From assembly GCF_958304185.1 (NCBI RefSeq), contig NZ_OY284433.1, forward strand, positions 2,108,001-2,172,000: a stretch of 64,000 nt of DNA, read 5' to 3'. The notes beneath the pieces were generated by a model. It worked only from the letters and a program-made list of their open reading frames with translations. It did not search any database and had not been told where the DNA came from. Position 1 is the first letter of the stretch, and each line of letters begins with the position of its first letter. The position numbers were made by a program, and so were the translations under genes. The DNA comes from an uncultured Erythrobacter sp. GTDB taxonomy: Bacteria; Pseudomonadota; Alphaproteobacteria; Sphingomonadales; Sphingomonadaceae. Positions 26,346 through 34,514 of this stretch are shown here, piece after piece.

Positions 26346-27270
26346 AAGAGAGAAGGCGCCGCGCCTCGGCGCAATCCTTGTCCATTTGTTCGATCAGCGC
26401 CTCGAGGCTATTAAACTTCGCCTCGCCGCGCAGGAAGTGGTGGAAGGCGACCTCGATCTCCTGCCCATAGAGGTCGCCGCTGAAGTCGAAGAAGTAGGGC
26501 TCCAGCAATTCCTTGGGCGGTTCGAACTGCGGGCGGATGCCGATATTGGCCGCGCCGTGGAGCACCTGTCCGGTGGCGAGCAAGCGGCCGGTGACGGCGT
26601 AGATGCCGTATTTGGGGCGCAGGTAGTTGTCGATTGTGACGTTGGCGGTGGGGTAGCCGATGGTGCGCCCGCGCTTGTCGCCGTGTTCGACGATGCCCCT
26701 GATCGCGAACGGCCGGGTCAGCAGGCGCGCGGCCAGCTGCGGATCGCCCTCACGCAAGGCGGTGCGGATGCGGCTGGAGGAGACGACCTCGTCGCCATCT
26801 GCCACTGGCTCTACCACCCGCGATTGCAGGCTGAGTTCGCCGCCGAGGGCGCGCAGCAGTTCGACATTGCCCTTCGCCCCCTTGCCGAAAGTGAAATCGC
26901 CGCCGGTAACCACCCCATGCGCGCCGAAACGCTCGATCAGGATGGCGCGGATGAAATCCTCCGCGCTCGTGCCCGCCAGATCGGCATCGAAGTGGAACAC
27001 CAGCATCGCGGTTGCGCCTGCCGCCAGATAAAGCTCCTGCCGTTGCTCCAAGGTCGTCAGCCGGAACGGTGGCACATCGGGCTTGAAGAAGCGCACCGGG
27101 TGCGGATCGAAGGTGGCGATGATCGAGGGGCGACCCTCGGCCTGCGCCCAGCGGATCGCCTCGCCCGCCACAGCCTGATGGCCCGAGTGGAACCCGTCAA
27201 AATTGCCGAGCGCGATGACCGCACCGCGCAGCGCCTCGGGCATGGAATCGCGGTGATCGAGCCAGCGCAT
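26335..27270 (-). CDS. ribF: Bifunctional riboflavin kinase / FAD synthetase
   Basis: Makes FMN from riboflavin and then FAD. The N-terminal nucleotidyl-transferase half has ALGNFDGFHSGHQAV and FTFGKGAKGN; the C-terminal flavokinase half has HGDKRGRTIGYPTANV and later GVHNIGIRP-like AANIGIRPQF. The ATG at 27270 overlaps the folA stop as TGATG, so it is preferred to a TTG one codon earlier. The last residues (SSSS) and the stop lie in a palindromic repeat, so the natural C-terminus has probably been altered by repeat insertion; the catalytic domains are complete. Confidence 0.95.
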   Translation of the reverse strand: MRWLDHRDSMPEALRGAVIALGNFDGFHSGHQAVAGEAIRWAQAEGRPSIIATFDPHPVRFFKPDVPPFRLTTLEQRQELYLAAGATAMLVFHFDADLAGTSAEDFIRAILIERFGAHGVVTGGDFTFGKGAKGNVELLRALGGELSLQSRVVEPVADGDEVVSSSRIRTALREGDPQLAARLLTRPFAIRGIVEHGDKRGRTIGYPTANVTIDNYLRPKYGIYAVTGRLLATGQVLHGAANIGIRPQFEPPKELLEPYFFDFSGDLYGQEIEVAFHHFLRGEAKFNSLEALIEQMDKDCAEARRLLSSSS

Positions 27271-27773
27271 CAAACCGTGCCCGCACGCCGGAAGGTGAGG
27301 AACGAGAACGCCGGGTGCGGATCGTTCGCGGCGTGATCCTCGCGCCCCGTCAGCACCCAGTCGCGCCCCGGTTCGGCCATGAAGGTATCGCCGGGGTAGC
27401 TCGCGTGGATCTGGGTCAGCTCGATCCGGTGGGCGAGCGGCAGGAACACATCGTAGATCGCCGCCCCGCCGATGATCGCGACTTCGCCGGCCTCGTTACC
27501 TTGCTCCGCCAGTGCCAGCGCTTCCTTGACCGATCCGGCCATCTGCACGCCTTCGGCAGTAAAGCTGTCCCGCCGGGAGAGCACGATGTGGCGGCGGCCG
27601 GGGAGCAGGCCGGGCAGGCTTTCAAAGGTCTTGCGGCCCATGATCATGGGTTTGCCCATCGTCAACGCCTTGAAGCGCTTGAGGTCAGCGGGCAGGCGCC
27701 ACGGCAGGTCGCCCTCGTTGCCGATCGCGCCATTGGCGGCGCGGGCGTAAATCAGCACGATTTCGGTGCTCAT
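27270..27773 (-). CDS. folA: Dihydrofolate reductase
   Basis: NADPH-dependent reduction of dihydrofolate to tetrahydrofolate. The 167-residue protein has the DHFR features GAIGNEGDLPWRLPADLKRF, MGRKTFESLP, GRRHIVLSRR and a late GGAAIYDVFLP. ATG 27773 overlaps the purK stop as ATGA and its own stop overlaps ribF, forming a tight purE-purK-folA-ribF chain. Confidence 0.95.
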   Translation of the reverse strand: MSTEIVLIYARAANGAIGNEGDLPWRLPADLKRFKALTMGKPMIMGRKTFESLPGLLPGRRHIVLSRRDSFTAEGVQMAGSVKEALALAEQGNEAGEVAIIGGAAIYDVFLPLAHRIELTQIHASYPGDTFMAEPGRDWVLTGREDHAANDPHPAFSFLTFRRAGTV

Positions 27774-28837
27774 CGCACCGCGTGTCCGACGCGCGTGACG
27801 TGGCCCATCTTGCGCCCCTCGCGCACTTCGCGCTTGCCGTAGAGGTGCAAGTGCGGCTCGCCCGGCTCGGCCAGGATGGCGTTAGCGCGCAGAGCGTCGT
27901 CGCCGACGATGTTGCGCATTTCGATGGCTTCGAAGCGGGTCTTGGTCACCCCGAGCGGCAGCCCGCAGATCGCGCGGATGTGGTTTTCGAACTGGCTGGT
28001 GGCCGCGCCTTCGATGGTCCAGTGGCCGGAATTGTGCACGCGAGGCGCCATCTCGTTGAACACCGGGCCATCGCGGGTGGCGAAGAATTCCAGCGTCAGC
28101 ACCCCGACATAGCCCAGCGCATCGGCGACCTTGGCGGCGAGTTCGCGCGCGGCGGGCACCTGCGCTTCGACCAGCGCACCAGCGGGCAGGATCGACTGCG
28201 CCAGCATCCCGCCATCATGCAGGTTGGCGGTGGAGTCCCAGAACTTCACGCTGCCATCCTTGCCCCGCACGAGGATCACCGAAAACTCGGTCTCATACGT
28301 CACGAAGCCTTCGTAGATGCAGGTCACACCCGGAAAGCGCACGCCGCCCGCTTCCAGAACCGAGCGCACGCGCCACTGGCCCTTCCCGTCATACCCATCG
28401 CGTGCGGTCTTGAGGATGCCGGGGGTGCCGACCCGGACAAGCGCGGCAGCAAAGTCATCCTCGGTCTCGACCCGCGCGTAAGGCGCGGGCGTGCCGCCGA
28501 GGCTGGCAGCGAAGGCCTTCTCGCTGAGCCGGTCCTGAGCCACCTCCAGCGCGCGCGCAGGGCAGGCGAGCAAGGCCGGGGGGATCGCGGCGACCGTGCT
28601 GAGCGGCACGTTCTCGAACTCCCAGGTCACCACATCGCAGCGGCTTGTGAATGCGGCGAGCGCTGCGGCATCGTCCCAATCGGCGGTGATGAAATCGGAC
28701 GAGGCATCGGCCGCGACATTGTCACCCTCAGGCGCAAAGCCGACCACCTTGTAGCCGAGCTGCAAACCGGTGACGGCCATCATCCGGCCCAGCTGACCGC
28801 CGCCCAGAATGCCGATGGTGGAACCGGAGGGAAGCAT
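27770..28837 (-). CDS. purK: 5-(carboxyamino)imidazole ribonucleotide synthase
   Basis: ATP-grasp enzyme that carboxylates AIR to N5-CAIR in purine synthesis, acting just before PurE. The 355-residue protein has GILGGGQLGRMM at the N-terminus, the ATP-grasp core KTARDGYDGKGQW and EFFATRDGPVFNEMAPRVHN, then HWTIEGAATSQFE. ATG 28837 overlaps the purE stop as TGATG and has GGAGG four bases upstream; an in-frame TTG one codon earlier is less likely. Confidence 0.95.
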   Translation of the reverse strand: MLPSGSTIGILGGGQLGRMMAVTGLQLGYKVVGFAPEGDNVAADASSDFITADWDDAAALAAFTSRCDVVTWEFENVPLSTVAAIPPALLACPARALEVAQDRLSEKAFAASLGGTPAPYARVETEDDFAAALVRVGTPGILKTARDGYDGKGQWRVRSVLEAGGVRFPGVTCIYEGFVTYETEFSVILVRGKDGSVKFWDSTANLHDGGMLAQSILPAGALVEAQVPAARELAAKVADALGYVGVLTLEFFATRDGPVFNEMAPRVHNSGHWTIEGAATSQFENHIRAICGLPLGVTKTRFEAIEMRNIVGDDALRANAILAEPGEPHLHLYGKREVREGRKMGHVTRVGHAVR

Positions 28838-29331
28838 CAATCCTCCGGCACCTCGGCCACGCCAGCGCTTTTGGCGGCGCGCCAGTCTTGCAGGCGTTCG
28901 GACAGATCTTCGTCGCTCAGCGCCAGGATCGCGGCGGCGAGCAGCCCGGCGTTCTTCGCGCCTGCCTCACCAATCGCCAGTGTGCCGACCGGGATGCCGC
29001 CGGGCATCTGCACGATCGAGAGCAGGCTATCCATGCCGCTCAAGGCCTTCGACTGCACCGGCACGCCCAGCACCGGCAGATGCGTCATGCTGGCGATCAT
29101 GCCGGGCAAATGCGCTGCGCCCCCCGCGCCTGCGATAATGACGCTGAAGCCTTCGCCCTCCGCGCCCTTGGCGAAGGCGACCATCCGGTCCGGCGTGCGG
29201 TGGGCCGAGGTGATTCGCGCCTCGTAAGCCACTTCCAGCTCGCTCAGCACGTCGGCTGCGGCTTTCATGGTCGGCCAGTCGGACTGGCTTCCCATCACGA
29301 TCGCGACCTTCCCCCCGGTGGCTTCCATCAT
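28837..29331 (-). CDS. purE: 5-(carboxyamino)imidazole ribonucleotide mutase
   Basis: Converts N5-CAIR to CAIR in purine synthesis. The 164-residue protein has the class I PurE motifs [37 protein letters not shown] and [19 protein letters not shown]. It starts at one of two adjacent ATGs (29331 or 29328); the first overlaps the gpmA stop as ATGA. It is coupled to purK downstream. Confidence 0.95.
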   Translation of the reverse strand: MMEATGGKVAIVMGSQSDWPTMKAAADVLSELEVAYEARITSAHRTPDRMVAFAKGAEGEGFSVIIAGAGGAAHLPGMIASMTHLPVLGVPVQSKALSGMDSLLSIVQMPGGIPVGTLAIGEAGAKNAGLLAAAILALSDEDLSERLQDWRAAKSAGVAEVPED

Positions 29332-30014
29332 GCGTCCTTCAGATAGTACCGCGCGCCGGGCACCATGTCGGCGGCAAAGTCGTAGATGATCGGCTGGCCG
29401 GTGGGAATCTCGAGATCGGTGATGTCCGCATCGGAAATGCCCGAGAGATGCTTGACCAGCGCGCGCAAGCTGTTGCCGTGGGCCGCAATGATCACCGTCT
29501 CACCGCGCGCCAGCACCGGCAGAATCGCTTCCTCCCAATAGGGCAGCACACGTTCGATGGTCAGCTTGAGGCTTTCGGTCGAGGGGATGGCGATCCCGGC
29601 ATAGCGCGGGTCGCTGGCGAGATCGTAAGTGCTGTCCGCTTCCAGCACCGGCGGCGGCACGTCAAAGCTGCGGCGCCAGATCAGCACCTGTTCGTCGCCG
29701 TGCTTTTCGCGCGTCTCCTGCTTGTCGAGGCCGGTCAGCCCGCCATAGTGGCGTTCGTTGAGGCGCCAGTCCTTCGTCTCGGGGATCCACAAGCGTCCGG
29801 CTGCTTCCAGCGCCAGATGCAGCGTCTTGATCGCGCGGGTCTGGAGCGAGGTGAAGGCGTAGGTCGGCAGCACGCCCTTATCCCTGAGCAGCGCGCCCGC
29901 CGCAGTCGCCTCGGCCACACCCTGCGGCGTCAGATCGACATCCCACCAGCCGGTGAAGCGGTTTTCGAGGTTCCACTGGCTCTGGCCGTGGCGGACAAGG
30001 ATGAGCTTGGGCAT
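29328..30014 (-). CDS. gpmA: 2,3-bisphosphoglycerate-dependent phosphoglycerate mutase
   Basis: Glycolytic and gluconeogenic interconversion of 3- and 2-phosphoglycerate. The 228-residue protein carries the histidine phosphatase signature [20 protein letters not shown], the family segment [21 protein letters not shown] and the second catalytic histidine in [16 protein letters not shown]. It heads the leftward chain with purEK, folA and ribF, an unusual mix that is probably just compact gene order. Confidence 0.95.
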   Translation of the reverse strand: MPKLILVRHGQSQWNLENRFTGWWDVDLTPQGVAEATAAGALLRDKGVLPTYAFTSLQTRAIKTLHLALEAAGRLWIPETKDWRLNERHYGGLTGLDKQETREKHGDEQVLIWRRSFDVPPPVLEADSTYDLASDPRYAGIAIPSTESLKLTIERVLPYWEEAILPVLARGETVIIAAHGNSLRALVKHLSGISDADITDLEIPTGQPIIYDFAADMVPGARYYLKDA

Positions 30015-30077
30015 TCTTACTCCGTGTTACCGCGCCGCGAGCGGCCCGATCCTCTCACTGCGTCAGAGCGCGCGGGG

Positions 30078-30248
30078 TTAGCTTTCGCGGACGGGATTGG
30101 GAAGCGATTCCGTTGCATTTGCCGCATCCGATTCGCGCCCAGGGCTGCCCGCGGCGCGCGCCTGCGCCTTCCTGCGCCGCAGGTTCTCGCGCAGCTTGGC
30201 CGCGAGCCGTTCCTCGCGCGACATATTCTTGCGGGAGTCTTCACCCAT
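30078..30248 (-). CDS. Small basic conserved-looking protein
   Basis: A 56-residue highly charged protein (MGEDSRKNMSREERLAAKLR then ENLRRRKAQARA) predicted to be one amphipathic helix with a disordered tail. ATG 30248 has AAGGG eight bases before it; the longer frame to 30284 lacks a site. From memory, similar RLAAKLRENLRRRK proteins recur in sphingomonads as hypothetical proteins. No function can be assigned; nucleic-acid or membrane-surface binding would fit the charge. Confidence 0.6.
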   Translation of the reverse strand: MGEDSRKNMSREERLAAKLRENLRRRKAQARAAGSPGRESDAANATESLPNPVRES

Positions 30249-30324
30249 GCGAAACCCTTTGGCCTGAGTGGCCCGCAGCTTCAAGCCTGCGCACGGCTAC
30301 CGGAGCGTTAGCGCAATAAGGGCG

Positions 30325-30353
30325 TTGACAATACGAGGCGGCGCGACAATAGC
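30325..30353 (+). promoter_or_regulatory. Sigma-70-type promoter of tRNA-Thr
   Basis: TTGACA at 30325-30330 is a perfect -35 box; AATAGC at 30348-30353 after a 17-bp spacer is a weak -10 box. The predicted transcription start falls just before the tRNA (30370). Confidence 0.6.
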
Positions 30354-30369
30354 GCCCGCCCATACCGGC

Positions 30370-30444
30370 GCTGCTGTAGCTCAGTGGTAGAGCGCACCCT
30401 TGGTAAGGGTGAGGTCGGGAGTTCAATCCTCCCCAGCAGCACCA
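30370..30444 (+). tRNA. tRNA-Thr (anticodon GGT), CCA encoded
   Basis: The acceptor stem GCTGCTG (30370-30376) pairs with CAGCAGC (30434-30440), then the discriminator A and CCA. The D arm is GCTC-AGTGGTA-GAGC. The anticodon arm is CACCC-TTGGTAA-GGGTG, giving anticodon GGT for threonine. The T arm is GGGAG-TTCAATC-CTCCC. All stems are perfect. Confidence 0.98.
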
Positions 30445-30819
30445 TTTCCGCCCATGCGGGGCGGAAATGAGCCCTTGGCGTTTCGCCGGCCCATCCGGGC
30501 CGAAGTCCTCGGTGCTATTCCTCCACTTCGCCCGGATCAAGTCCGGGGTACGTTCCGGGCACCTGCGGTCGCTGCGCGACCGATTGGAAAGCAAAGTCCG
30601 TTAGCTAGGAAATGGCGTCAAAAGTTGGTGCTTGGGAAGCAATCCCATTCTGTCAATTTCCGTCATCCCAGCGAAAGCTGGGACCTCAGGCGGCAAACGC
30701 TGCTCGATCCGGCCCTAGGCCCCAGCTTTCGCTGGGGTGACGGGAGTATGGCGATTCACCCAGCAGCACGCCTCCGCAGGCACGCATTCCGGCCCTGAAA
30801 GCGGACCCGCGCCCTAAAG
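30445..30819. other. Gene-free 375-bp region made largely of hairpins and repeats
   Basis: Immediately after the tRNA CCA, TTTCCGCCC and GGGCGGAAA form a perfect 9-bp hairpin (30445-30467), probably for termination or 3' processing. GGCCC/GGGCC (30488-30500) and CCCGGA-TCAAG-TCCGGG (30531-30547) are further short hairpins, the latter resembling a common alphaproteobacterial REP arm. The paired repeat at 30659-30744 follows. No coding region is supported here. Confidence 0.6.
30659..30744. repeat. Palindromic REP-like repeat pair
   Basis: The left arm begins CGTCATCCCAGCGAAAGCTG (30661) and the right arm CCCAGCTTTCGCTGGGGTGA (30721) with flanking CCTCAGG and CCTAGGC; they are inverted copies about 30 bases long. 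Each arm also forms its own small hairpin. This is the 'CGTCATCCC' class of repeat seen in many alphaproteobacteria. It is intergenic between tRNA-Thr and the sterol-desaturase-like gene. Confidence 0.85.
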
Positions 30820-31680
30820 TCAGGCCGCGGTCTTGCGCTTCTCCAGCCACGGACGCAGCGGGAACAGCCATTGCTCCTTGATCGACAGGCGCTTGCGATC
30901 ATCCTGCCCGACCAGCTCGCTCTCGCCCTCCTTATAGGTGCCGAACACGCGGTCCCAGAAGATCACGCTGTTGCCGTAGTTGCAGCGCGTGTCCTCATAG
31001 CTCAGCGCCGTGTGGTGCAGGCTGTGGTTGCGGATGGTGGTGAAGAAGTACCCGTACCAGATCGGCGGATCGGCGCGGACATTGGCGTGGGCGTAGGTCG
31101 CAATCGCGCCGCCTGCGGTGATCGCGGCGAACAAGGCGTTGAGGTCGACATCCAGCAGCGCCGTTATGCCGAGGCTGATCAGGAACAGTTCGATCGGATT
31201 GCCGATAAAGCCCTTCATCGCGTTCAACTGCGTGATGTGGTGATGCGGCGCATGGGTCAGCCACAGCGGCGTCCAATTATGCATCGCGCGGTGCATCCAG
31301 TACTGGCCGAATTCGAACACGAACATCACCACCAGCACCTGCACCAGGAACGGGCTGGCTGCGAGCCACGGGGTGCCGATGCCCCAGGCCTCTTTCAATT
31401 CGCCCAGCGGGCCGTTGACCAGCGAGTCGCTGAGGAACCCGATCACGCCGTAACCGAAGGCGACATAGAACACGTCGGTCAAAAGCTCGCGACCGTTGAT
31501 GCGCCAGCCTTCGTGGCGTTCAAACACCAGCTCGAGCAGCTGGACGAAGGCGAGGGTGCCAAGGCCCACCGCCATGATCGCCCACGGCCCTTGCGTCCAC
31601 GCGGCGGGCGCCAGGCCCCAGAAAGCCCAGATCGCCGCGACGGTCGCAGGCGGTAGCAGGTTGATAAGCGACTGTTTCAC
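30820..31680 (-). CDS. Sterol desaturase / fatty acid hydroxylase family protein
   Basis: A 286-residue integral membrane di-iron protein. The histidine clusters of the family are visible: QYWMHRAMHN, THAPHHHITQLN and NHSLHHTALSYEDTRCNYG. Four to five hydrophobic segments surround them. Bacterial members hydroxylate or desaturate lipids, carotenoids or hopanoids; the substrate cannot be read from sequence. It is the last gene of a leftward cluster, 103 bp after the NTF2-like gene, so membership of that cluster is uncertain. Confidence 0.9.
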   Translation of the reverse strand: MKQSLINLLPPATVAAIWAFWGLAPAAWTQGPWAIMAVGLGTLAFVQLLELVFERHEGWRINGRELLTDVFYVAFGYGVIGFLSDSLVNGPLGELKEAWGIGTPWLAASPFLVQVLVVMFVFEFGQYWMHRAMHNWTPLWLTHAPHHHITQLNAMKGFIGNPIELFLISLGITALLDVDLNALFAAITAGGAIATYAHANVRADPPIWYGYFFTTIRNHSLHHTALSYEDTRCNYGNSVIFWDRVFGTYKEGESELVGQDDRKRLSIKEQWLFPLRPWLEKRKTAA

Positions 31681-31783
31681 CGGATCGGCCCCATGTTGAT
31701 CATCGCCGCTCTATGGCGACGCCCCGGGCGGGGAGAATACGCCATTATGCGTAAGCGGTCGAGGGGATCGGTGAACCTGCGTT

Positions 31784-32170
31784 TTAAGCCCGCGCGGCAA
31801 TTTCGGCGGCGTCGAAGTAGTGGATGCGCAGTTCCCGCAGCAGGCCGTCCTCGAAGCATCCGGCCTCGCAGATCGTCTGGGTGAAGGGCTCGCTGCCGTC
31901 TTTGGGGTGCATGGTCAGGCGGATCACCATCACCGCCCAGGTGTCACCCCCGGTGCAATCGAGCATTTCGAGCTTGGTATCGGCCCAGGTGCCATACATC
32001 GCCGCGGCGCAGCGCTGGAGCGCGTCCTTGCCGCGCCACTCCCCCGCGAAGGGGAGCGAGTTCGCCTCGTAGAGCACGAAATCGGGGTGGATCAGCGCCC
32101 CGACCGCGTCCCAATCGCGCGTGCCGGCTGTGGCATAGACGTTGGCCAGGAGTTCCCGAGGCGTGCTCAC
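31784..32170 (-). CDS. NTF2-like / SnoaL-like protein
   Basis: A 128-residue protein with the cone-shaped NTF2-like fold pattern: an N-terminal helix (ELLANVYATAGTRDWDAVGA), then LIHPDFVLYEANSLPFAG, a central helix (RCAAAMYGTWADTKLEM) and alternating strands ending in LRIHYFDAAEIA. Family members include ketosteroid isomerase, SnoaL cyclases and limonene epoxide hydrolase, but most are unassigned. Its ATG overlaps the lipoyl-protein stop (32167-32170), so it is translationally coupled to the 2-oxoacid dehydrogenase-like genes and probably acts on the same substrate. Confidence 0.8.
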   Translation of the reverse strand: MSTPRELLANVYATAGTRDWDAVGALIHPDFVLYEANSLPFAGEWRGKDALQRCAAAMYGTWADTKLEMLDCTGGDTWAVMVIRLTMHPKDGSEPFTQTICEAGCFEDGLLRELRIHYFDAAEIAARA

Positions 32171-32400
32171 TCGTCAATAGTGCCGATCAGATCGCCCACC
32201 TTGTAGACTGCGCCTTCCTCACCGGTAGGATGGATCACCCCGCTCGCCTGGGCTTCGATCTCGGTCGTGCTCTTGTCGGTTTCGACGGTGTAGATGATGT
32301 CGCCCTTTTCGACGCGCTCGCCATCGCCGAACATCCATTCGACGAGGGTCATCTCAACAGCGCTCATGCCGAGCTTGGGGATGCGGATTTCTGATGCCAT
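32167..32400 (-). CDS. Free-standing lipoyl-domain carrier protein
   Basis: A 77-residue single lipoyl/biotinyl domain: IRIPKLGMSAVEMTLVEW, then the lipoylation hairpin VETDKST with the acceptor lysine K43, and a C-terminal strand with GDLIGTIDE. In normal 2-oxoacid dehydrogenases this domain is the N-terminus of the E2 acyltransferase; here there is no subunit-binding or catalytic domain. It lies 130 bp downstream of the E1 beta gene, separated by a REP-like element, and overlaps the NTF2-like gene. The protein should accept an acyl group from E1; what takes it afterwards is not visible here. The sequence around K43 fits lipoyl better than biotin (which prefers MKM). Confidence 0.85.
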   Translation of the reverse strand: MASEIRIPKLGMSAVEMTLVEWMFGDGERVEKGDIIYTVETDKSTTEIEAQASGVIHPTGEEGAVYKVGDLIGTIDE

Positions 32401-32434
32401 GGCGGATAAGTCCTGAGTGAATTGGTCTGCGCTT

Positions 32435-32529
32435 AGCCCCTTCCCTTGAGGGAAGGGGTTGGGGATGGGTGTTCGACAGTCGCGGAGGGCAGACCCCCCA
32501 CCCCCAACCCCTCCCCAAGGGGAGGGGGG
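32435..32529. repeat. REP-like palindromic element, copy B, between E1 beta and lipoyl genes
   Basis: A 95-bp element nearly identical to 24722-24816 in ileS. It starts AGCCCCTTCCCTTGAGGGAA and ends in CCCCAAGGGGAGGGGGG, with the same inner arms. It ends one base before the TAA stop codon of the E1 beta gene (32531-32533). Confidence 0.9.
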
Positions 32530-32530
32530 T

Positions 32531-33517
32531 TTAGACCTTACCTACCGATGCTTTGATTTGTGCGATGAGGTCCGACTTCTGCGGAATCCATGCCTGTTCG
32601 AGGTGACTGGCGAAAGGCACCGCAGAGAACGTCCCGCCAATCCGCCGCACCGGGCCTTTGAGGCTGTCCCAGCACTTTTCCTGAATGTTGGCGGCAATCT
32701 CTGCCCCCGTGCCGAACGGGCGCACCGCTTCGTGCAGGGTGATCGCGCGGCCGGTCTTGCGGACCGATGCCAGGACGGTCGCCTCGTCATAAGGCGCGAT
32801 GGTGCGCAGGTCGATCACCTCGACACTGATGCCTTCCTTAGCGAGATCATCAGCCACCGCCAACGCGTCCAGCACGGTGCGGCCATAGGTGATGAGGCTG
32901 ATGTCGGTGCCTTCCCGCGCAATCGCCGCCTTGCCCAATGGCACGCGGTAGCCCGGGCCGGGGTCTTCCGCCTTGAGGCCGTAGCACAGGATGTTCTCGA
33001 TGAAGATCACCGGGTCGTTCGCGTCAATCGACGCCCGCATCAGCCCCCGCGCATCGGCGGGGTTGGAGGGCGTGACGACATGGATGCCCGCAACGTGCGC
33101 GAACCACGCTTCGAGCATGTCCGAGTGCTGGCCGCCGAAGCCGACGCCGACGCCGGTGGTGGTGCGGATCACCATCGGGCACGGCGTCTGCCCGCCCGAC
33201 ATGAAGCGCAGCTTGGCCGCGTGGTTGACGATCTGATCCATGCACACGCCGACGAAGTTCATCAGCATGATCTCGGCAATCGGCCGCTGGCCCGCGAGAG
33301 CGGCACCCACGGCCGCACCGATGATCGCGGTTTCCGAGATCGGCGTCGCGCGGATGCGGTGTTCGCCATACTTCTCGGTCAGGCCCGAGGTGACCTTGAA
33401 CACCCCGCCGCCCTGCTTGGCGGACACATCCTCGCCAAGGCAGAACACGCCCGGATCGTCGGCCATCGCCTCGTCAATTGCGAGGTTCAGCGCCTGGGTC
33501 ATGGTGATCTGGGCCAT
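32531..33517 (-). CDS. 2-oxoacid (pyruvate/acetoin-type) dehydrogenase E1 component, beta subunit
   Basis: The 328-residue beta subunit of an alpha2beta2 thiamine-diphosphate E1. Typical segments are MTQALNLAIDEAMADDPGVF, LGEDVSAKQGGGVF, RATPISETAIIGAAVGAALA, AEIMLMNFVG and HSDMLEAWFAHVAG. The C-terminal transketolase domain has ITYGRTVLDALAVADDL and EVIDLRTIAPYD. It resembles acetoin or pyruvate dehydrogenase E1 beta; the oxidised substrate cannot be decided. Its ATG overlaps the E1 alpha stop as TGATG, and the stop codon abuts a REP-like element. Confidence 0.92.
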   Translation of the reverse strand: MAQITMTQALNLAIDEAMADDPGVFCLGEDVSAKQGGGVFKVTSGLTEKYGEHRIRATPISETAIIGAAVGAALAGQRPIAEIMLMNFVGVCMDQIVNHAAKLRFMSGGQTPCPMVIRTTTGVGVGFGGQHSDMLEAWFAHVAGIHVVTPSNPADARGLMRASIDANDPVIFIENILCYGLKAEDPGPGYRVPLGKAAIAREGTDISLITYGRTVLDALAVADDLAKEGISVEVIDLRTIAPYDEATVLASVRKTGRAITLHEAVRPFGTGAEIAANIQEKCWDSLKGPVRRIGGTFSAVPFASHLEQAWIPQKSDLIAQIKASVGKV

Positions 33518-34485
33518 CAGGCGGTCTCCTCGAGCACGTCTTTGTAGATTTCATCGGTATCGGGCAGCGGCGCATCAAGCGCGTGCTGCACGGCAGCGTC
33601 GATCTGGGCATTGATGTCAGCCACGATCGCGTCCAGCTCCTCTTCGGTGAACTGGTAGTCGAGCATCACCTGCCGCAGCTTGGGCAGCGGGTCTTCGGCC
33701 TTCATCTCGGCGATATGTTCGGGCGGCATATAGCTGAAGTCCGAGCCGAAGAAATGGCCCATCATGCGGTAGCACATGGCCTCGACCAGCGTCGGGCCTT
33801 CACCGGCACGGGCGCGGGCGACGGCTTCCTGCATCGCGGGGTAGATCTGGTGGACGTCGTTCCCGTCAACCGTGACGCCCTTCATCCCGTAACCCGCTGC
33901 GCGGCTGGCGATGTTCGGGCTGTCGGTGTGGTCGGCGTAAGACGTGTGCTCGCCGTAGCGGTTGTTCTGGCACAGGAAGATGACCGGCAGCTTGTAGAGC
34001 TGGGCCATGTTCATCGCTTCGTGGAAGCCGCCGATATTGGCCGCGCCGTCACCGAAGCTGACCAGCGTCACGCGGCCATCGCCGTTGTTCTGGCTGGCCA
34101 TCGCGAGGCCGTTGGCGATGGGGAGGCCCGATCCGACCACCCCGGTCGTCACCATGATCCCGGTCTCGGGATCGGTGATGTGCATGGTGCCGCCCTTGCC
34201 CTTGCAGGTGCCGGTCGCCTTGCCGAGGCATTCGCCCCACCACTTCTCCATCGGGATGCCCTTGGCGGTCTGTTCGCCCTGCCCGCGATAGGTGCAGACG
34301 ACGTAGTCTTCCTTCTCGAGCGCCGCCATCGCCGCGGCCGAGACCAGCTCCTGCCCGCGCACGCAGTAATACATCACCGCGACCTTGCCGCCCATGAGAA
34401 GCTCGCGGAACTTCTCGTCGGTGCGGTTCACCTTCATCGTGCGGGTGTAGATGTCGAGCAGCTTGTCGCGGTCGATTTGCGCCAT
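33517..34485 (-). CDS. 2-oxoacid (pyruvate/acetoin-type) dehydrogenase E1 component, alpha subunit
   Basis: The 322-residue thiamine-diphosphate-binding alpha subunit. The ThDP motif runs from GDG (residues 145-147, SFGDGAANIGGFHEAMNM) to NN (174-175, LCQNNRYG). RGQEL, CTYRGQGEQTAKG and KGKGGTMHI are the usual substrate-channel segments, closest in character to acetoin dehydrogenase E1 alpha. It is coupled to the beta-subunit gene by a one-base overlap and follows the SDR gene by 29 bp. No E3 or E2 catalytic subunit is adjacent. Confidence 0.93.
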   Translation of the reverse strand: MAQIDRDKLLDIYTRTMKVNRTDEKFRELLMGGKVAVMYYCVRGQELVSAAAMAALEKEDYVVCTYRGQGEQTAKGIPMEKWWGECLGKATGTCKGKGGTMHITDPETGIMVTTGVVGSGLPIANGLAMASQNNGDGRVTLVSFGDGAANIGGFHEAMNMAQLYKLPVIFLCQNNRYGEHTSYADHTDSPNIASRAAGYGMKGVTVDGNDVHQIYPAMQEAVARARAGEGPTLVEAMCYRMMGHFFGSDFSYMPPEHIAEMKAEDPLPKLRQVMLDYQFTEEELDAIVADINAQIDAAVQHALDAPLPDTDEIYKDVLEETA

Positions 34486-34514
34486 GTTGTCAGCCTCTCA
34501 GGGGTAAGCGGGAA

